Shown: positions 14,551 through 23,557, counted from the stretch's first letter. The stretch: DNA of 27,815 nucleotides from an uncultured Blautia sp. (GCA_934394595.1 CAKRRX010000024.1:1-27815); one strand, 5' to 3'. Made by a program: numbers and translations. Notes: generated by a model not told the origin, from the letters alone.

Positions 14551-15624
14551 ATGTTTGACAAATTGGATGATTTGCTCATACGCTTTGAGGAAGTCCTGAA
14601 TGAACTGGGAGAACCGGATGTGACATCCAATCCAGAGCGATTTCAGAAGCTTATGAAAGAGCAGAGTGATCTGCAGCCAATTGTGGATACCTACAAAGAA
14701 TACAAGAAAAATAAAGAGACTATACAGGACAGTCTGTCCATGCTAGAAGAAGAAAAAGATGAGGAAATGCGTGAAATGCTCAAAGAAGAGCTTTCCGATG
14801 CCAAGAAGCGTGTGGAAGAGCTTGAGCATGAGCTGAAGATCCTTCTTCTTCCCAAGGACCCCAATGATAACAAGAACGTTATCGTGGAGATCCGCGCAGG
14901 CGCAGGTGGAGATGAGGCTGCTCTTTTTGCAGCTGAGATTTACAGAATGTATGTAAAATATGCCGAGTCCAGACGATGGAAGACAGAAATGATGAGTCTG
15001 AATGAGAATGGAATCGGTGGTTTTAAGGAAGTTACCTTTATGATCAATGGAGCCGGAGCTTACTCCAGATTGAAATATGAAAGTGGAGTACACCGTGTTC
15101 AGCGTGTTCCCGAGACGGAGTCCGGTGGAAGAATCCATACTTCTACCTGTACAGTAGCGATCATGCCGGAAGCAGAGGAAATTGACTTCCATCTGGATAT
15201 GAATGACTGTAAGTTCGATGTGTTCCGCGCATCTGGAAATGGTGGACAGTGCGTCAATACCACAGACTCAGCAGTGCGTTTGACCCATATCCCTACAGGA
15301 ATCGTCATTTCCTGTCAGGATGAGAAATCCCAGCTGAAGAATAAGGACAAAGCTTTGAAGGTACTTCGTTCCCGTCTGTATGAGATGGAGCTTGCCAAGC
15401 AGCATGATGCAGAGGCTGAAGCAAGAAGAAGCCAGATCGGCACCGGAGACCGTTCAGAGAAGATCCGTACTTACAATTTTCCGCAGGGACGTGTGACGGA
15501 TCATCGTATCAAACTTACACTGCATCGATTGGATAATATTTTAAATGGAGACCTGGATGAGATCATTGACAGCCTGATCGCAGCTGACCAGGCTGTGAAG
15601 CTGAGCAATCTTCAGGAACAGTAA
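14551..15624 (+). CDS. prfA: Peptide chain release factor 1 (357 aa)
   Basis: Recognises UAA and UAG stop codons and triggers peptide release. The N-terminal coiled segment (about 1-100) is followed by the codon-recognition domain with [15 protein letters not shown], where the Pro-x-Thr tripeptide (PET here, PAT in E. coli) marks RF1 rather than RF2. The catalytic [20 protein letters not shown] contains the GGQ methylated by PrmC; the residue after GGQ is Cys instead of the usual His, which I believe is common in Clostridia. AGGAGG lies 8 bases before ATG 14551. An in-frame start at 14500 overlaps prmC and would add 17 untypical residues. Confidence 0.97.
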   Translation: MFDKLDDLLIRFEEVLNELGEPDVTSNPERFQKLMKEQSDLQPIVDTYKEYKKNKETIQDSLSMLEEEKDEEMREMLKEELSDAKKRVEELEHELKILLLPKDPNDNKNVIVEIRAGAGGDEAALFAAEIYRMYVKYAESRRWKTEMMSLNENGIGGFKEVTFMINGAGAYSRLKYESGVHRVQRVPETESGGRIHTSTCTVAIMPEAEEIDFHLDMNDCKFDVFRASGNGGQCVNTTDSAVRLTHIPTGIVISCQDEKSQLKNKDKALKVLRSRLYEMELAKQHDAEAEARRSQIGTGDRSEKIRTYNFPQGRVTDHRIKLTLHRLDNILNGDLDEIIDSLIAADQAVKLSNLQEQ

Positions 15625-15645
15625 AAAATGGGAGGGTATTTACTT

Positions 15646-16563
15646 ATGAAAAAAACAGCTCTTGTAATCATGGCTGCCGGAGTTGGAAGCCGTTTTGGAA
15701 ATGGAATCAAACAGCTGGCACCGGTTGGACCAAATGGAGAGATCATCATGGATTATTCCATCCGTGATGCACTGGAAGCAGGATTTAATAAGATCGTATT
15801 CATTATCCGTAAGGATCTGGAAGAAGAATTTAAGAGTACCATTGGAGCAAGAGTGGAAAAGATTGCAGAAGTTGCATACGCTTATCAGGAAATGGATAAG
15901 CTCCCGGAGGGCTTTGCAAAACCGGAAGAACGTACCAAGCCATGGGGCACCGGACATGCGGTAATCTGTGCAAGAGAATTCCTTACAGAGCCTTTTGCTG
16001 TGATCAATGCAGATGATTACTATGGAAAGGAAGCCTATGTAAAGGTACATGATTATCTGGTACAGGATCATCCAAAGGACGATATCCTTCACATCTGTAT
16101 GGCAGGTTTCCGCCTTGGAAATACATTAAGTGATAATGGAAGTGTGACCAGAGGTCTCTGCCATATTGAAGATGGCAAGCTTACAGGAGTTACAGAGACA
16201 CATAATATCTTTAAGACAGCAGATGGCGCTGAGAGCCGTGAGGATGGCCAGCCTGTCACTGAGCTTGATTTAAATGAGCTGGTTTCCATGAATATGTGGG
16301 GGCTGACTCCGGCGTTTATGGATACTTTATACAATGGATTTGTAGAGTTCCTTAAGAATATCAAGCCTGGTGATATCAAGGGAGAATACCTTCTGCCTGT
16401 TATGATCGATGACCTGATCCAGCATGGCAAAGCACAGGTTGAGGTACTGGAGACAAAGGATACCTGGTTTGGCGTGACCTATCAGGAAGATAAAGAAGTT
16501 GTGATCAAAGCGTTTAAAGAGCTTACAGAAGCTGGCGTATATCCAGACGGACTTTATAAGTAA
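15646..16563 (+). CDS. Sugar-phosphate nucleotidyltransferase-like protein (305 aa)
   Basis: Nucleotidyltransferase with a GT-A-type fold. ALVIMAAGVGSRFG near the N-terminus is the nucleotide-binding loop with KQLAPVGPNGE, and FAVINADDYYG carries the metal-binding acidic pair. WGTGHAVICARE resembles the uracil/sugar recognition loop of UDP-sugar pyrophosphorylases. The chosen ATG has GGGAGGG upstream; the ATG at 15628 overlaps that site. Such enzymes make NDP-sugars from NTP and sugar-1-phosphate. The next gene is glmM, which makes glucosamine-1-phosphate, so a hexosamine or other hexose-1-phosphate is a plausible substrate. It lacks the left-handed beta-helix acetyltransferase half of GlmU. 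The exact substrate is unknown. Confidence 0.8.
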   Translation: MKKTALVIMAAGVGSRFGNGIKQLAPVGPNGEIIMDYSIRDALEAGFNKIVFIIRKDLEEEFKSTIGARVEKIAEVAYAYQEMDKLPEGFAKPEERTKPWGTGHAVICAREFLTEPFAVINADDYYGKEAYVKVHDYLVQDHPKDDILHICMAGFRLGNTLSDNGSVTRGLCHIEDGKLTGVTETHNIFKTADGAESREDGQPVTELDLNELVSMNMWGLTPAFMDTLYNGFVEFLKNIKPGDIKGEYLLPVMIDDLIQHGKAQVEVLETKDTWFGVTYQEDKEVVIKAFKELTEAGVYPDGLYK

Positions 16564-16582
16564 GAACAGGAGGTATTAAGTT

Positions 16583-17929
16583 ATGGGAAAATATTTTGGA
16601 ACAGACGGATTTCGTGGAGAAGCAAATGTACAGTTAAAGGTGGACGATGCATTTAAGGTAGGACGCTATGTGGGCTGGTATTATGGCCGTGACCATAAGG
16701 CCAAGATCGTAATCGGAAAAGATACAAGACGTAGCAGCTATATGTTTGAATATGCGCTGGTAGCAGGTCTTACTGCTTCCGGAGCAGACGTATATCTTCT
16801 GCATGTAACCACTACTCCAAGTGTTTCCTTTGCAGTGCGTACAGAGGACTTTGACTGTGGTATCATGATTTCAGCAAGCCACAACCCATTTTATGACAAT
16901 GGCATCAAGCTTCTCAATGGAAACGGACAGAAGATCGAGGCTGAGATCGAGGAGCGTATTGAGGCTTACATCGACGGAGAAATCGAGGAACTGCCGCTTG
17001 CCCGCAAGGAAGACATTGGACGTACCATTGACTTTGCTTCCGGACGTAACCGTTACATTGGCTATCTGATTTCCATTCCAAGCCGTGATTTCAAGAAAAT
17101 GAAGGTGGGTCTTGACTGTGCAAATGGAAGTTCTTCTGCTATTGCAAAGAGTGTATTTGAGGCACTTCAGGCAAAAACTTATGTGATCAACAACAATCCG
17201 GATGGAACCAACATCAATACCAACTGTGGTTCCACACATATTGAAGTACTTCAGAAATATGTGGTAGAAAATGGCCTGGATATTGGTTTTGCCTATGACG
17301 GAGATGCAGACCGTTGTATCGCTGTAGATCATCGTGGAAATATCATTGATGGTGACAAGATCATGTATGTCTGCGGAAAATACCTCAAAGAGCAGGGCAA
17401 GTTGAATGGAAATACAGTGGTAACAACCATTATGTCCAATATGGGTCTTTACAAAGCTCTGGAAAGAGAAGGTATGCGTTATGAGCAGACTGCTGTAGGT
17501 GATAAATATGTGGCTGAAAATATGTTAGCTAATAATTACAGCATCGGCGGAGAGCAGTCCGGTCATATTATTTTCAGCAGATATGCAGCTACAGGAGATG
17601 GAATCCTGACTTCCCTGATGATCATGGAGGCATGTGTGGACAAGAAAGCGACTCTGTGTGATCTTGCAAAGGAAATGAAAGTATATCCTCAGGTGCTTCG
17701 CAATGTCCGCGTGGCAGATAAGAAGACAGCAAGGGAAAATCCTAAGGTAGTGGAAGCTGTGGATGCAGCTGCCAGGGCTTTGGGTGATTCCGGCCGTATT
17801 CTGGTGCGTGAAAGTGGAACAGAGCCTGTAATCCGTGTTATGGTGGAGGCAGAGACAGATGAGATTTGCCATGAGTATGTAGATGGCGTTGTGAAAGTGA
17901 TGGATGCCGAAGGGCTGATCGTTGGTTGA
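16583..17929 (+). CDS. glmM: Phosphoglucosamine mutase (448 aa)
   Basis: Interconverts glucosamine-6-phosphate and glucosamine-1-phosphate for peptidoglycan precursor synthesis. It begins MGKYFGTDGFRGEAN, and the active-site phosphoserine is Ser99 in ISASHNP. The metal loop DGDADR and the phosphate-binding RESGTEPVIRVM near the C-terminus complete the four-domain alpha-D-phosphohexomutase pattern, and the length is typical. AGGAGG precedes the ATG, 19 bases after the nucleotidyltransferase stop. GTDGFRG and the DGDADR context favour GlmM over phosphoglucomutase. Confidence 0.95.
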   Translation: MGKYFGTDGFRGEANVQLKVDDAFKVGRYVGWYYGRDHKAKIVIGKDTRRSSYMFEYALVAGLTASGADVYLLHVTTTPSVSFAVRTEDFDCGIMISASHNPFYDNGIKLLNGNGQKIEAEIEERIEAYIDGEIEELPLARKEDIGRTIDFASGRNRYIGYLISIPSRDFKKMKVGLDCANGSSSAIAKSVFEALQAKTYVINNNPDGTNINTNCGSTHIEVLQKYVVENGLDIGFAYDGDADRCIAVDHRGNIIDGDKIMYVCGKYLKEQGKLNGNTVVTTIMSNMGLYKALEREGMRYEQTAVGDKYVAENMLANNYSIGGEQSGHIIFSRYAATGDGILTSLMIMEACVDKKATLCDLAKEMKVYPQVLRNVRVADKKTARENPKVVEAVDAAARALGDSGRILVRESGTEPVIRVMVEAETDEICHEYVDGVVKVMDAEGLIVG

Positions 17930-17931
17930 GA

Positions 17932-19017
17932 ATGAAAAGCAGAAAAACAGCATGGATTCTGGCAGCCTGCATGAGCCTAAGCCTTCTGGCAGGCTGCGAC
18001 AATGAAAAACAGCAGATATTTAATGAAGCTAAAAAAGATCTGGAGCAGGGAAGCTATGAATACGCCAGAGATGAATTTCAGACTTCTGTGGATAATGGGG
18101 TAAATCCGGCTGTGTCTTACAGAGGACTGGGAATCTCGCAGCTTCGTCTGGGAGAGTATGAGGCGGCAATCGAGGCATTTACCAATGGACTGAATGCAGA
18201 GAATGTTAACAAGACGCTGGCAAGGGATCTGTATATTTATCGTGCCACCGCAAGGCTGAAAGAAGGGCATACAGAAGATGCCATGGCAGATTGCCAGGTT
18301 CTGGCCCAGCAGTATGAGATGGATGCAGACAGCTATTTCCTTACCGGAAAGATTGCGCTGAAGATGGATGCTTATGATGAGGCTGCTGCGAATTTTGAGC
18401 AGTCTTACAAGGCGGATTCCACTTATGACAGGGCAATCCAGATCTATGAGACCTATGTGGAGCAGGATATGGAAGCTGACGGAACCAGATATCTGGAGGC
18501 TGTTTTATCCACAGAGGCAAAAGGGGCAGATGATCTTTGCAGCAGAGGTCGCGTCTATTATTACATGGAAGACTACGACAATGCCCAAAAGGAGCTGACA
18601 GAGGCTTCCAATCAGGGGAGTACCCAGGCATTGCTCCTTCTGGGAATGGTTTACAGTGCCCAGCAGGATTATGCCAATGCCAGATCCATGTATCAGCAGT
18701 ATGTGGATAAGAAGCTGGATACAGCAGACAAGGCTCAGGAAGAGACGGCAGCGCCAGGGTATAATGGACTTGCACTCTGTGATATAGCAGAAGGAAATTA
18801 TGATCAGGCTCTGGAAAATATAAGCAGTGGTATCACCTTTGCAGAGGGGGATGAAATGCAGAGCCTTCTGTTTAATGAGATTGTAGTTTATGAGAAGAAG
18901 CTTGATTTTGTCACTGCACAGCAAAAAGCGCAGTCCTATGTGGATATGTATCCAGAGGATGAGGAAGCTGCAAAGGAACTGGATTTTTTGAAGTCCAGAA
19001 CAGGAGCGGTGAGTTAA
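17932..19017 (+). CDS. TPR-repeat lipoprotein (361 aa)
   Basis: Exported lipoprotein: MKSRKTAWILAACMSLSLLAGC is a signal peptide with lipobox LLAGC, then tetratricopeptide repeats across most of the protein (for example AAVSYRGLGISQLRLGEYEAA-like helices, YFLTGKIALKMDAYDEAAANF, ALLLLGMVYSAQQDYANA and a C-terminal pair). TPR arrays act as protein-interaction scaffolds; the partner is unknown. It follows glmM almost without a gap, and the ribosome site is poor, so translation is probably coupled. ATG 17932 is chosen; a TTG at 17926 overlaps the glmM stop. It closes the housekeeping block before a bidirectional terminator. Confidence 0.85.
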   Translation: MKSRKTAWILAACMSLSLLAGCDNEKQQIFNEAKKDLEQGSYEYARDEFQTSVDNGVNPAVSYRGLGISQLRLGEYEAAIEAFTNGLNAENVNKTLARDLYIYRATARLKEGHTEDAMADCQVLAQQYEMDADSYFLTGKIALKMDAYDEAAANFEQSYKADSTYDRAIQIYETYVEQDMEADGTRYLEAVLSTEAKGADDLCSRGRVYYYMEDYDNAQKELTEASNQGSTQALLLLGMVYSAQQDYANARSMYQQYVDKKLDTADKAQEETAAPGYNGLALCDIAEGNYDQALENISSGITFAEGDEMQSLLFNEIVVYEKKLDFVTAQQKAQSYVDMYPEDEEAAKELDFLKSRTGAVS

Positions 19018-19023
19018 AAATAA

Positions 19024-19060
19024 AAAAGACCGGCACATTTTTTATGTGCCGGCTTTTTTT
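19024..19060. terminator. Bidirectional intrinsic terminator
   Basis: CCGGCACAT (19030-19038) pairs with ATGTGCCGG (19044-19052), with a T-rich loop, an A-tract on the left and seven Ts on the right. It serves both the rightward TPR gene and the leftward transglutaminase-like gene. Confidence 0.92.
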
Positions 19061-19063
19061 AGG

Positions 19064-19897
19064 TCAGATTTTAACTGCATAGGCGCGGTTTGATTTATAA
19101 TTTGGACGACCGTTTACACCACTGAGGTCATAGGACATTCCGAAATAGGAATCTACATTGCTGACCAGAGCCCAATCAGGGTCATATACTTTACCGTTGA
19201 TCTCAGTCCAGCCATGGCCGCCGGAGGAAATGACATATACGTTCTTCATTCCAACAGCACCGGCAAGATAGGCAAAAGCAGCAGCATAGGAGAAGCAGTC
19301 TCCTCTTCCATTTCGGAAGAACATGTCCTCTGCAAAATCTTTTTCCCAGTTAGGCTTGTAGGTAAACTCACGCCAGGTGTAGTAAGTATAATTCTTTTTC
19401 ACGTAATTGAAGCAGGCGCGAAGACGCTGGGCCTTGTTCATACCGGGGGAAGTAATCTTTTCCACAGTACGGTTGGCTGCTACCATAAGACGAAGCTTCC
19501 GGGCATTGGAACCGGATTTCTTTGCACGTCCCTTTGAGTCCAGACGAATGCCGTTTACAGTGGTGGATTTAAGCATATAAGCGCCCTTAGTGGCGGTGCT
19601 GAGACGGAAGTAATAATAGTTGTTTTTAATTTTCTTCCATCCGTAGCGCTCAATTCCCTTGGAGTCAAAATAATAGGTACGGGAGCCAATCTTGGTCATG
19701 CCTACAGATTTCTTGCCCTGAGCATTGTAATAATAATGGCGCCCGTTTTTGGTAACCCAGGTATTCACCTGCTTAGCTTGCTTGGGTGATTGGGATTGCC
19801 TGGATTTTGGAGCTGCTTCAGCCGAAATGGACAGGATAAACAGCATGCATAAAAGAAGAATGGCAGCAGGAATCATTTTTGATCGTGTCTTTTTCAT
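19064..19897 (-). CDS. Secreted transglutaminase-like protein with cell-wall repeats (277 aa)
   Basis: Signal peptide of about 28 residues (MKKTRSKMIPAAILLLC..., cleavage near AEAA). Two to three choline/cell-wall-binding-type repeats follow (about 45-105: NTWVTKNGRHYYYNAQGKK, TKIGSRTYYFDSKG and WKKIKNNYYYF). The C-terminal transglutaminase-like domain (about 135-277) has Cys201 in GRGDCFSYAAAFAYL, His228 in SGGHGWTEI and Asp239 in YDPDWA, an intact Cys-His-Asp triad. It is expected at the cell wall; the reaction (crosslinking, deamidation or peptide cleavage) is not deducible. GGAGGG lies upstream of the ATG. It is monocistronic between a shared terminator and the hflX promoter region. Confidence 0.85.
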   Translation of the reverse strand: MKKTRSKMIPAAILLLCMLFILSISAEAAPKSRQSQSPKQAKQVNTWVTKNGRHYYYNAQGKKSVGMTKIGSRTYYFDSKGIERYGWKKIKNNYYYFRLSTATKGAYMLKSTTVNGIRLDSKGRAKKSGSNARKLRLMVAANRTVEKITSPGMNKAQRLRACFNYVKKNYTYYTWREFTYKPNWEKDFAEDMFFRNGRGDCFSYAAAFAYLAGAVGMKNVYVISSGGHGWTEINGKVYDPDWALVSNVDSYFGMSYDLSGVNGRPNYKSNRAYAVKI

Positions 19898-19940
19898 ACA
19901 AAACCCTCCAAATCTTATAATTATGATGATATCATATATA

Positions 19941-19968
19941 TTATACCATATATGTGAGAATTTGTAAT
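19941..19968 (-). promoter_or_regulatory. Promoter of the secreted transglutaminase-like gene
   Basis: On the minus strand TGG-TATAAT (TATAAT complementary to 19941-19946) forms an extended -10; TTACAA lies 16 bases upstream as a weak -35. The leader is about 35 bases long. Confidence 0.6.
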
Positions 19969-19992
19969 GTGAAATTTATTTAGATACCTATA

Positions 19993-20022
19993 TTCCCAAA
20001 AGAACTGAATCTATGTTATACT
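19993..20022 (+). promoter_or_regulatory. hflX promoter, extended -10
   Basis: TGT-TATACT (20014-20022) is an extended -10; the -35 (TTCCCA at 19993-19998, 18-base spacing) is weak. The leader to the hflX ATG is about 40 bases. Confidence 0.55.
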
Positions 20023-20067
20023 CAAACGGAATCTTCAGAATGATATAAAAATCCGAAAGGAGGATTT

Positions 20068-21303
20068 ATGGAATATATAGAAGAGATACAGGAGCGGGTG
20101 ATCCTGGTAGGGGTACAGCTGGACGAAAATGACGATGTCAGTGAATCCCTGGATGAGCTGGCTGAACTGGCAGATACAGCTGGGGCAGTGACTGTAGGAA
20201 AAATCATCCAGAACAGGGAAAGTGTTCACCCGGGAACTTATATAGGAAAGGGAAAGATCGAGGAAGTCCGTTCTTTGATGCTGGCCACAGATGCTACTGG
20301 AATTATCTGTGATGACGAGCTCTCTCCGGCTCAGATGAACAATCTGGAGCATGAGCTGGAATGTAAGGTTATGGACCGAACCCTTCTGATCCTTGACATT
20401 TTTGCAAAACATGCTACTACAAGTGAAGGAAAGATCCAGGTAGAACTGGCACAGCTCAGATACCGGGCGTCCAGACTGGTAGGTCTTGGAGCTTCCCTGT
20501 CCAGGCTTGGAGGCGGTATCGGAACCAGAGGTCCCGGAGAGAAAAAGCTGGAAAGTGACAGACGTCTTATCCGCAAAAGAATCACCGCACTGAAAGAGGA
20601 ATTACAGCAGGTAGAAAAGCACAGGGAACTTCTGCGAACCGGAAGAACCAGAGGCAAAATGAAAACAGCAGCCATTGTGGGCTACACTAATGCAGGAAAA
20701 TCCACACTTTTAAATACCCTTACAGGGGCTGGTGTTCTTTCTGCGGATAAGCTTTTTGCTACCTTGGATCCCACTACCAGGGCACTGACTCTGGATGATG
20801 GACAGCAGATCCTTCTTACAGACACTGTGGGATTTATCCGCAAGCTTCCCCATAATCTGGTAGAAGCATTTAAAAGTACCCTGGAAGAGGCAAAATATGC
20901 GGACTATATCATTCACGTGGTAGACTGCTCCAATCCACAGGCAGAGCGTCAGATGGAAGTTGTATATGATACCTTACATGAACTGGAAGTACAGGGAAAA
21001 AAGACCATCACCCTGTTCAATAAAGTGGATCTGGGACCTGTTATTTTCCTGAAAGATAAAATAGCTGACCATACCCTGAAGGTTTCGGCCAAAACCGGCG
21101 AAGGTCTTGTGGAATTAAAGGAACTTCTGGGGAAAATCCTGTCAGAGGAACAGATCTATGTGGAAAAGTTATTTTCCTATCAGGAAGCAGGAAAGATCCA
21201 GCTGATCCGGGAGTATGGGCAGCTGCTTTCAGAAGAATACACAGACAGCGGGATTCTGGTAAAAGCCAGGGTACCTGGTGAAATATATGGAAAATTGATA
21301 TAA
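20068..21303 (+). CDS. hflX: Ribosome-associated GTPase HflX (411 aa)
   Basis: GTPase that splits stalled or stressed 70S ribosomes. The N-terminal HflX domain (about 1-185) includes VHPGTYIGKGKIEE and DDELSPAQMNNLE, then the glycine-rich GGGIGTRGPGEKKLE linker. The GTPase domain has G1 GYTNAGKSTL, G3 DTVGF, G4 NKVD and G5 SAKTGEG, followed by a short C-terminal domain. The length is typical. AAAGGAGG lies just before the ATG. The M42 peptidase gene follows after 40 bases, probably co-transcribed. Confidence 0.97.
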   Translation: MEYIEEIQERVILVGVQLDENDDVSESLDELAELADTAGAVTVGKIIQNRESVHPGTYIGKGKIEEVRSLMLATDATGIICDDELSPAQMNNLEHELECKVMDRTLLILDIFAKHATTSEGKIQVELAQLRYRASRLVGLGASLSRLGGGIGTRGPGEKKLESDRRLIRKRITALKEELQQVEKHRELLRTGRTRGKMKTAAIVGYTNAGKSTLLNTLTGAGVLSADKLFATLDPTTRALTLDDGQQILLTDTVGFIRKLPHNLVEAFKSTLEEAKYADYIIHVVDCSNPQAERQMEVVYDTLHELEVQGKKTITLFNKVDLGPVIFLKDKIADHTLKVSAKTGEGLVELKELLGKILSEEQIYVEKLFSYQEAGKIQLIREYGQLLSEEYTDSGILVKARVPGEIYGKLI

Positions 21304-21343
21304 AGAACTGCGAAAAGAATCTATGACACAAGGAGAGAAAGCC

Positions 21344-22375
21344 ATGAAAAAATACACAGATTATATTATGGAAACAGCACAGCACCTTCTGGCAGTACCA
21401 AGCCCCAGCGGTTTTACCCATATGGCAGCTGATTTTGTAAAGAAGGAATTTGAAGCAATGGGATATGAGCCAAAGATCACACAAAAAGGCGCAGTCCTGG
21501 TAAAGCTTGGAGGAAAAGAGGAAGAAAATGCCATTGTTCTTGCCGCACATATGGATACTTTAGGCGGAATGGTATGTCAGATCATGGACAATGGACACCT
21601 GAAGCTTACCAATATCGGCGGAATGAATCCAAATAATGCAGAAGCTGAGAACTGCAAGGTTTACACAAAAAATGGACAGGTATATGATGCAACTTTTCAG
21701 CTGGAAAATGCATCAGTTCATGTAAATGGCGAATACAGTGACAGCAAACGTACCTACGACACAATGGAGGCAATTCTGGATGAGCGTGTAAGCCAAAAGG
21801 ACGATGTAAAGAAGCTGGGAATCATGACAGGAGACTTTGTCTGCTTTGATCCCCGTACAGTAGTGACAAAAAGTGGTTATATCAAGAGCCGTTTCCTGGA
21901 TGACAAATTCAGTACAGCCATTCTTCTGGGATATGCAAAATATTTAAAAGAGGAACAGATCACACCACAGCGTACCATTTATGTGATGATCACTTCTTAT
22001 GAGGAAGTTGGACACGGCGGATGCGCAGCGATTCCCGATGGTGTTACAGAGATGATCTCCGTAGATATGGGATGTGTGGGAAACGGACTGGAATGTGATG
22101 AGACTATGGTGTCCATCTGTGCAAAGGACAGCATGGGGCCTTATGACTATCAGGTGGTTTCCAACCTTATCAAGGCAGCGCAGGAAAACCAGATCCGCTT
22201 TGCTGTGGATGTTTATCCACATTATGGATCTGATGTGGATGCTGCGTTAAAGGCTGGCTATGATATGAAACACGGACTGATCGGGCCTGGAGTTTATGCA
22301 TCTCATGGATATGAGCGTTCTCACAGAGAAGGGGCGGAAAATACACTGAAGCTTTTAAAAGCATATCTTGGTTAA
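21344..22375 (+). CDS. M42-family metallo-aminopeptidase (343 aa)
   Basis: Cytoplasmic dinuclear-metal aminopeptidase or endoglucanase-like M42 family (FrvX/PepA type), which trims peptides. Metal and catalytic residues are visible: His and Asp in LAAHMDTLGG, Asp in RFLDDKFS, the Glu pair in SYEEVGHGG, Asp in ISVDMGCVG and His in YASHGYERSH. The length fits. ATG 21344 has AAGGAG 8 bases upstream; an ATG at 21323 precedes that site and is less likely. Natural substrates cannot be told from sequence. It lies between hflX and an orphan PTS-EIIC-like gene. Confidence 0.92.
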   Translation: MKKYTDYIMETAQHLLAVPSPSGFTHMAADFVKKEFEAMGYEPKITQKGAVLVKLGGKEEENAIVLAAHMDTLGGMVCQIMDNGHLKLTNIGGMNPNNAEAENCKVYTKNGQVYDATFQLENASVHVNGEYSDSKRTYDTMEAILDERVSQKDDVKKLGIMTGDFVCFDPRTVVTKSGYIKSRFLDDKFSTAILLGYAKYLKEEQITPQRTIYVMITSYEEVGHGGCAAIPDGVTEMISVDMGCVGNGLECDETMVSICAKDSMGPYDYQVVSNLIKAAQENQIRFAVDVYPHYGSDVDAALKAGYDMKHGLIGPGVYASHGYERSHREGAENTLKLLKAYLG

Positions 22376-22436
22376 AAGGGAATTTGTGCAAAAAGATCCT
22401 CAGCTGGTACTTTTGGATCTATGAAAGGAAAGAGAT

Positions 22437-23507
22437 ATGAAAGCAGTTAAAAAGATTCTGAATAATATTTTTATCGATGGTTTGAGCGGTATGGCGCTGG
22501 GCCTTTTTTCCACACTGATCATTGGAACTATTCTGAAACAGATCGGAGATCTGATGGGTGGTACATACGGTGGATATTTAAGTACCTTTGCCATTATTGC
22601 CCAGCGGCTGACAGGAGCCGGAATCGGAATCGGCGTTGCCTATAAATTCAAGGAATCCACTTATGTACTTCTTTCTGCGGCAGCAGCAGGAATGATCGGA
22701 GCATACGCTTCGAATCTGATCGCCGGTACTTTACTTTCTGAGCAGGGAGCACTGGTGCTTTTGGGGCCGGGAGAGCCTCTTGGTGCATTTGTGGCTGCGT
22801 ATGTGGGAATCACAGTGGGAAGACTGGTGGCAGGGAAGACGAAGCTGGATCTTCTGATCACGCCTGCGGTGACCATTCTTTCCGGCGGGGCAGTTGGAAT
22901 TCTGGTGGGACCTGGTGTTTCACGTTTTATGACATGGCTGGGAGATCTGGTAAACTGGGGAACTGAGCAGCAGCCAATCCTTATGGGAATTGTGGTTTCG
23001 GTTATCATGGGAATGGTGCTGACACTTCCCATCAGTTCTGCGGCCCTTGGAATTATCCTTGGATTAAATGGTGTGGCTGCAGGTGCTGCGACCATTGGAT
23101 GCTGCTGCCAGATGATCGGTTTTGCGGTGACAAGTTTTAAGGACAATGGAGTGGGCGGACTTTTTGCCCAGGGTGTGGGAACTTCCATGCTGCAGATCCC
23201 CAATATTATGAGAAGGCCTCTCATCTGGCTGCCGCCTACGCTGGCTTCTGCTATTTTAGGACCGATTGCGATCATCGGGCCATTTCATATGACAAATAAT
23301 GCCACTGGCTCCGGTATGGGAACTTCCGGACTGGTAGGACAGATCATGACCTATCAGACCATGACTGCAACAGAAGATCCGATTATGGTGGTGCTGAAAA
23401 TCATAGTATTTCATTTCCTTCTTCCCGGTCTTCTGTCCTATGTGATCTATCGGGGAATGCGTAATATGGGATATATCAAGGACGGTCAGATGAAGCTGGA
23501 TGTATAA
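22437..23507 (+). CDS. PTS EIIC-like membrane protein, PfoR-type (356 aa)
   Basis: Polytopic membrane protein with about eight hydrophobic segments, rich in Gly and Ala, beginning VKKILNNIFIDGLSGMALGLFSTLIIGTILKQIG. This is the pattern of the PTS_EIIC_2 family, which includes proteins named PfoR. Conserved-looking elements are GPxEPLGAFVAAYVG, LPISSAALGIILGLNG and IGPFHMTNNATGSGMGTSGLVGQ. No EIIA, EIIB or HPr domain is fused or nearby, so it may act as a facilitator or sensor rather than a complete PTS. GAAAGGAAAGAG precedes the ATG. It lies 61 bases after the M42 gene. The substrate is unknown. Confidence 0.82.
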   Translation: MKAVKKILNNIFIDGLSGMALGLFSTLIIGTILKQIGDLMGGTYGGYLSTFAIIAQRLTGAGIGIGVAYKFKESTYVLLSAAAAGMIGAYASNLIAGTLLSEQGALVLLGPGEPLGAFVAAYVGITVGRLVAGKTKLDLLITPAVTILSGGAVGILVGPGVSRFMTWLGDLVNWGTEQQPILMGIVVSVIMGMVLTLPISSAALGIILGLNGVAAGAATIGCCCQMIGFAVTSFKDNGVGGLFAQGVGTSMLQIPNIMRRPLIWLPPTLASAILGPIAIIGPFHMTNNATGSGMGTSGLVGQIMTYQTMTATEDPIMVVLKIIVFHFLLPGLLSYVIYRGMRNMGYIKDGQMKLDV

Positions 23508-23525
23508 AAGGTTTTGAAAAAAGCA

Positions 23526-23557
23526 TTGACATCTAATAAGCGTTAGAATATACTAAC
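23526..23557 (+). promoter_or_regulatory. Promoter with overlapping phased TTAG/CTAA operator
   Basis: TTGACA (23526-23531), 17 bases, TATACT (23549-23554). Half-sites CTAA (23533-23536), TTAG (23543-23546) and CTAA (23553-23556) are each exactly 10 bases apart, covering the spacer and -10; the first two form TCTAA-N6-TTAGA. TTAG/CTAA half-sites recall DtxR/IdeR-type iron boxes, which fits the FeoB-associated gene downstream. The regulator assignment is inference. Confidence 0.7.

Noticed and set aside
22390..22422. AGATCC/GGATCT inverted repeat before the PTS-like gene
   Set aside because: A six-base repeat with a 15-base gap and no T-tract or promoter context is too weak to call.
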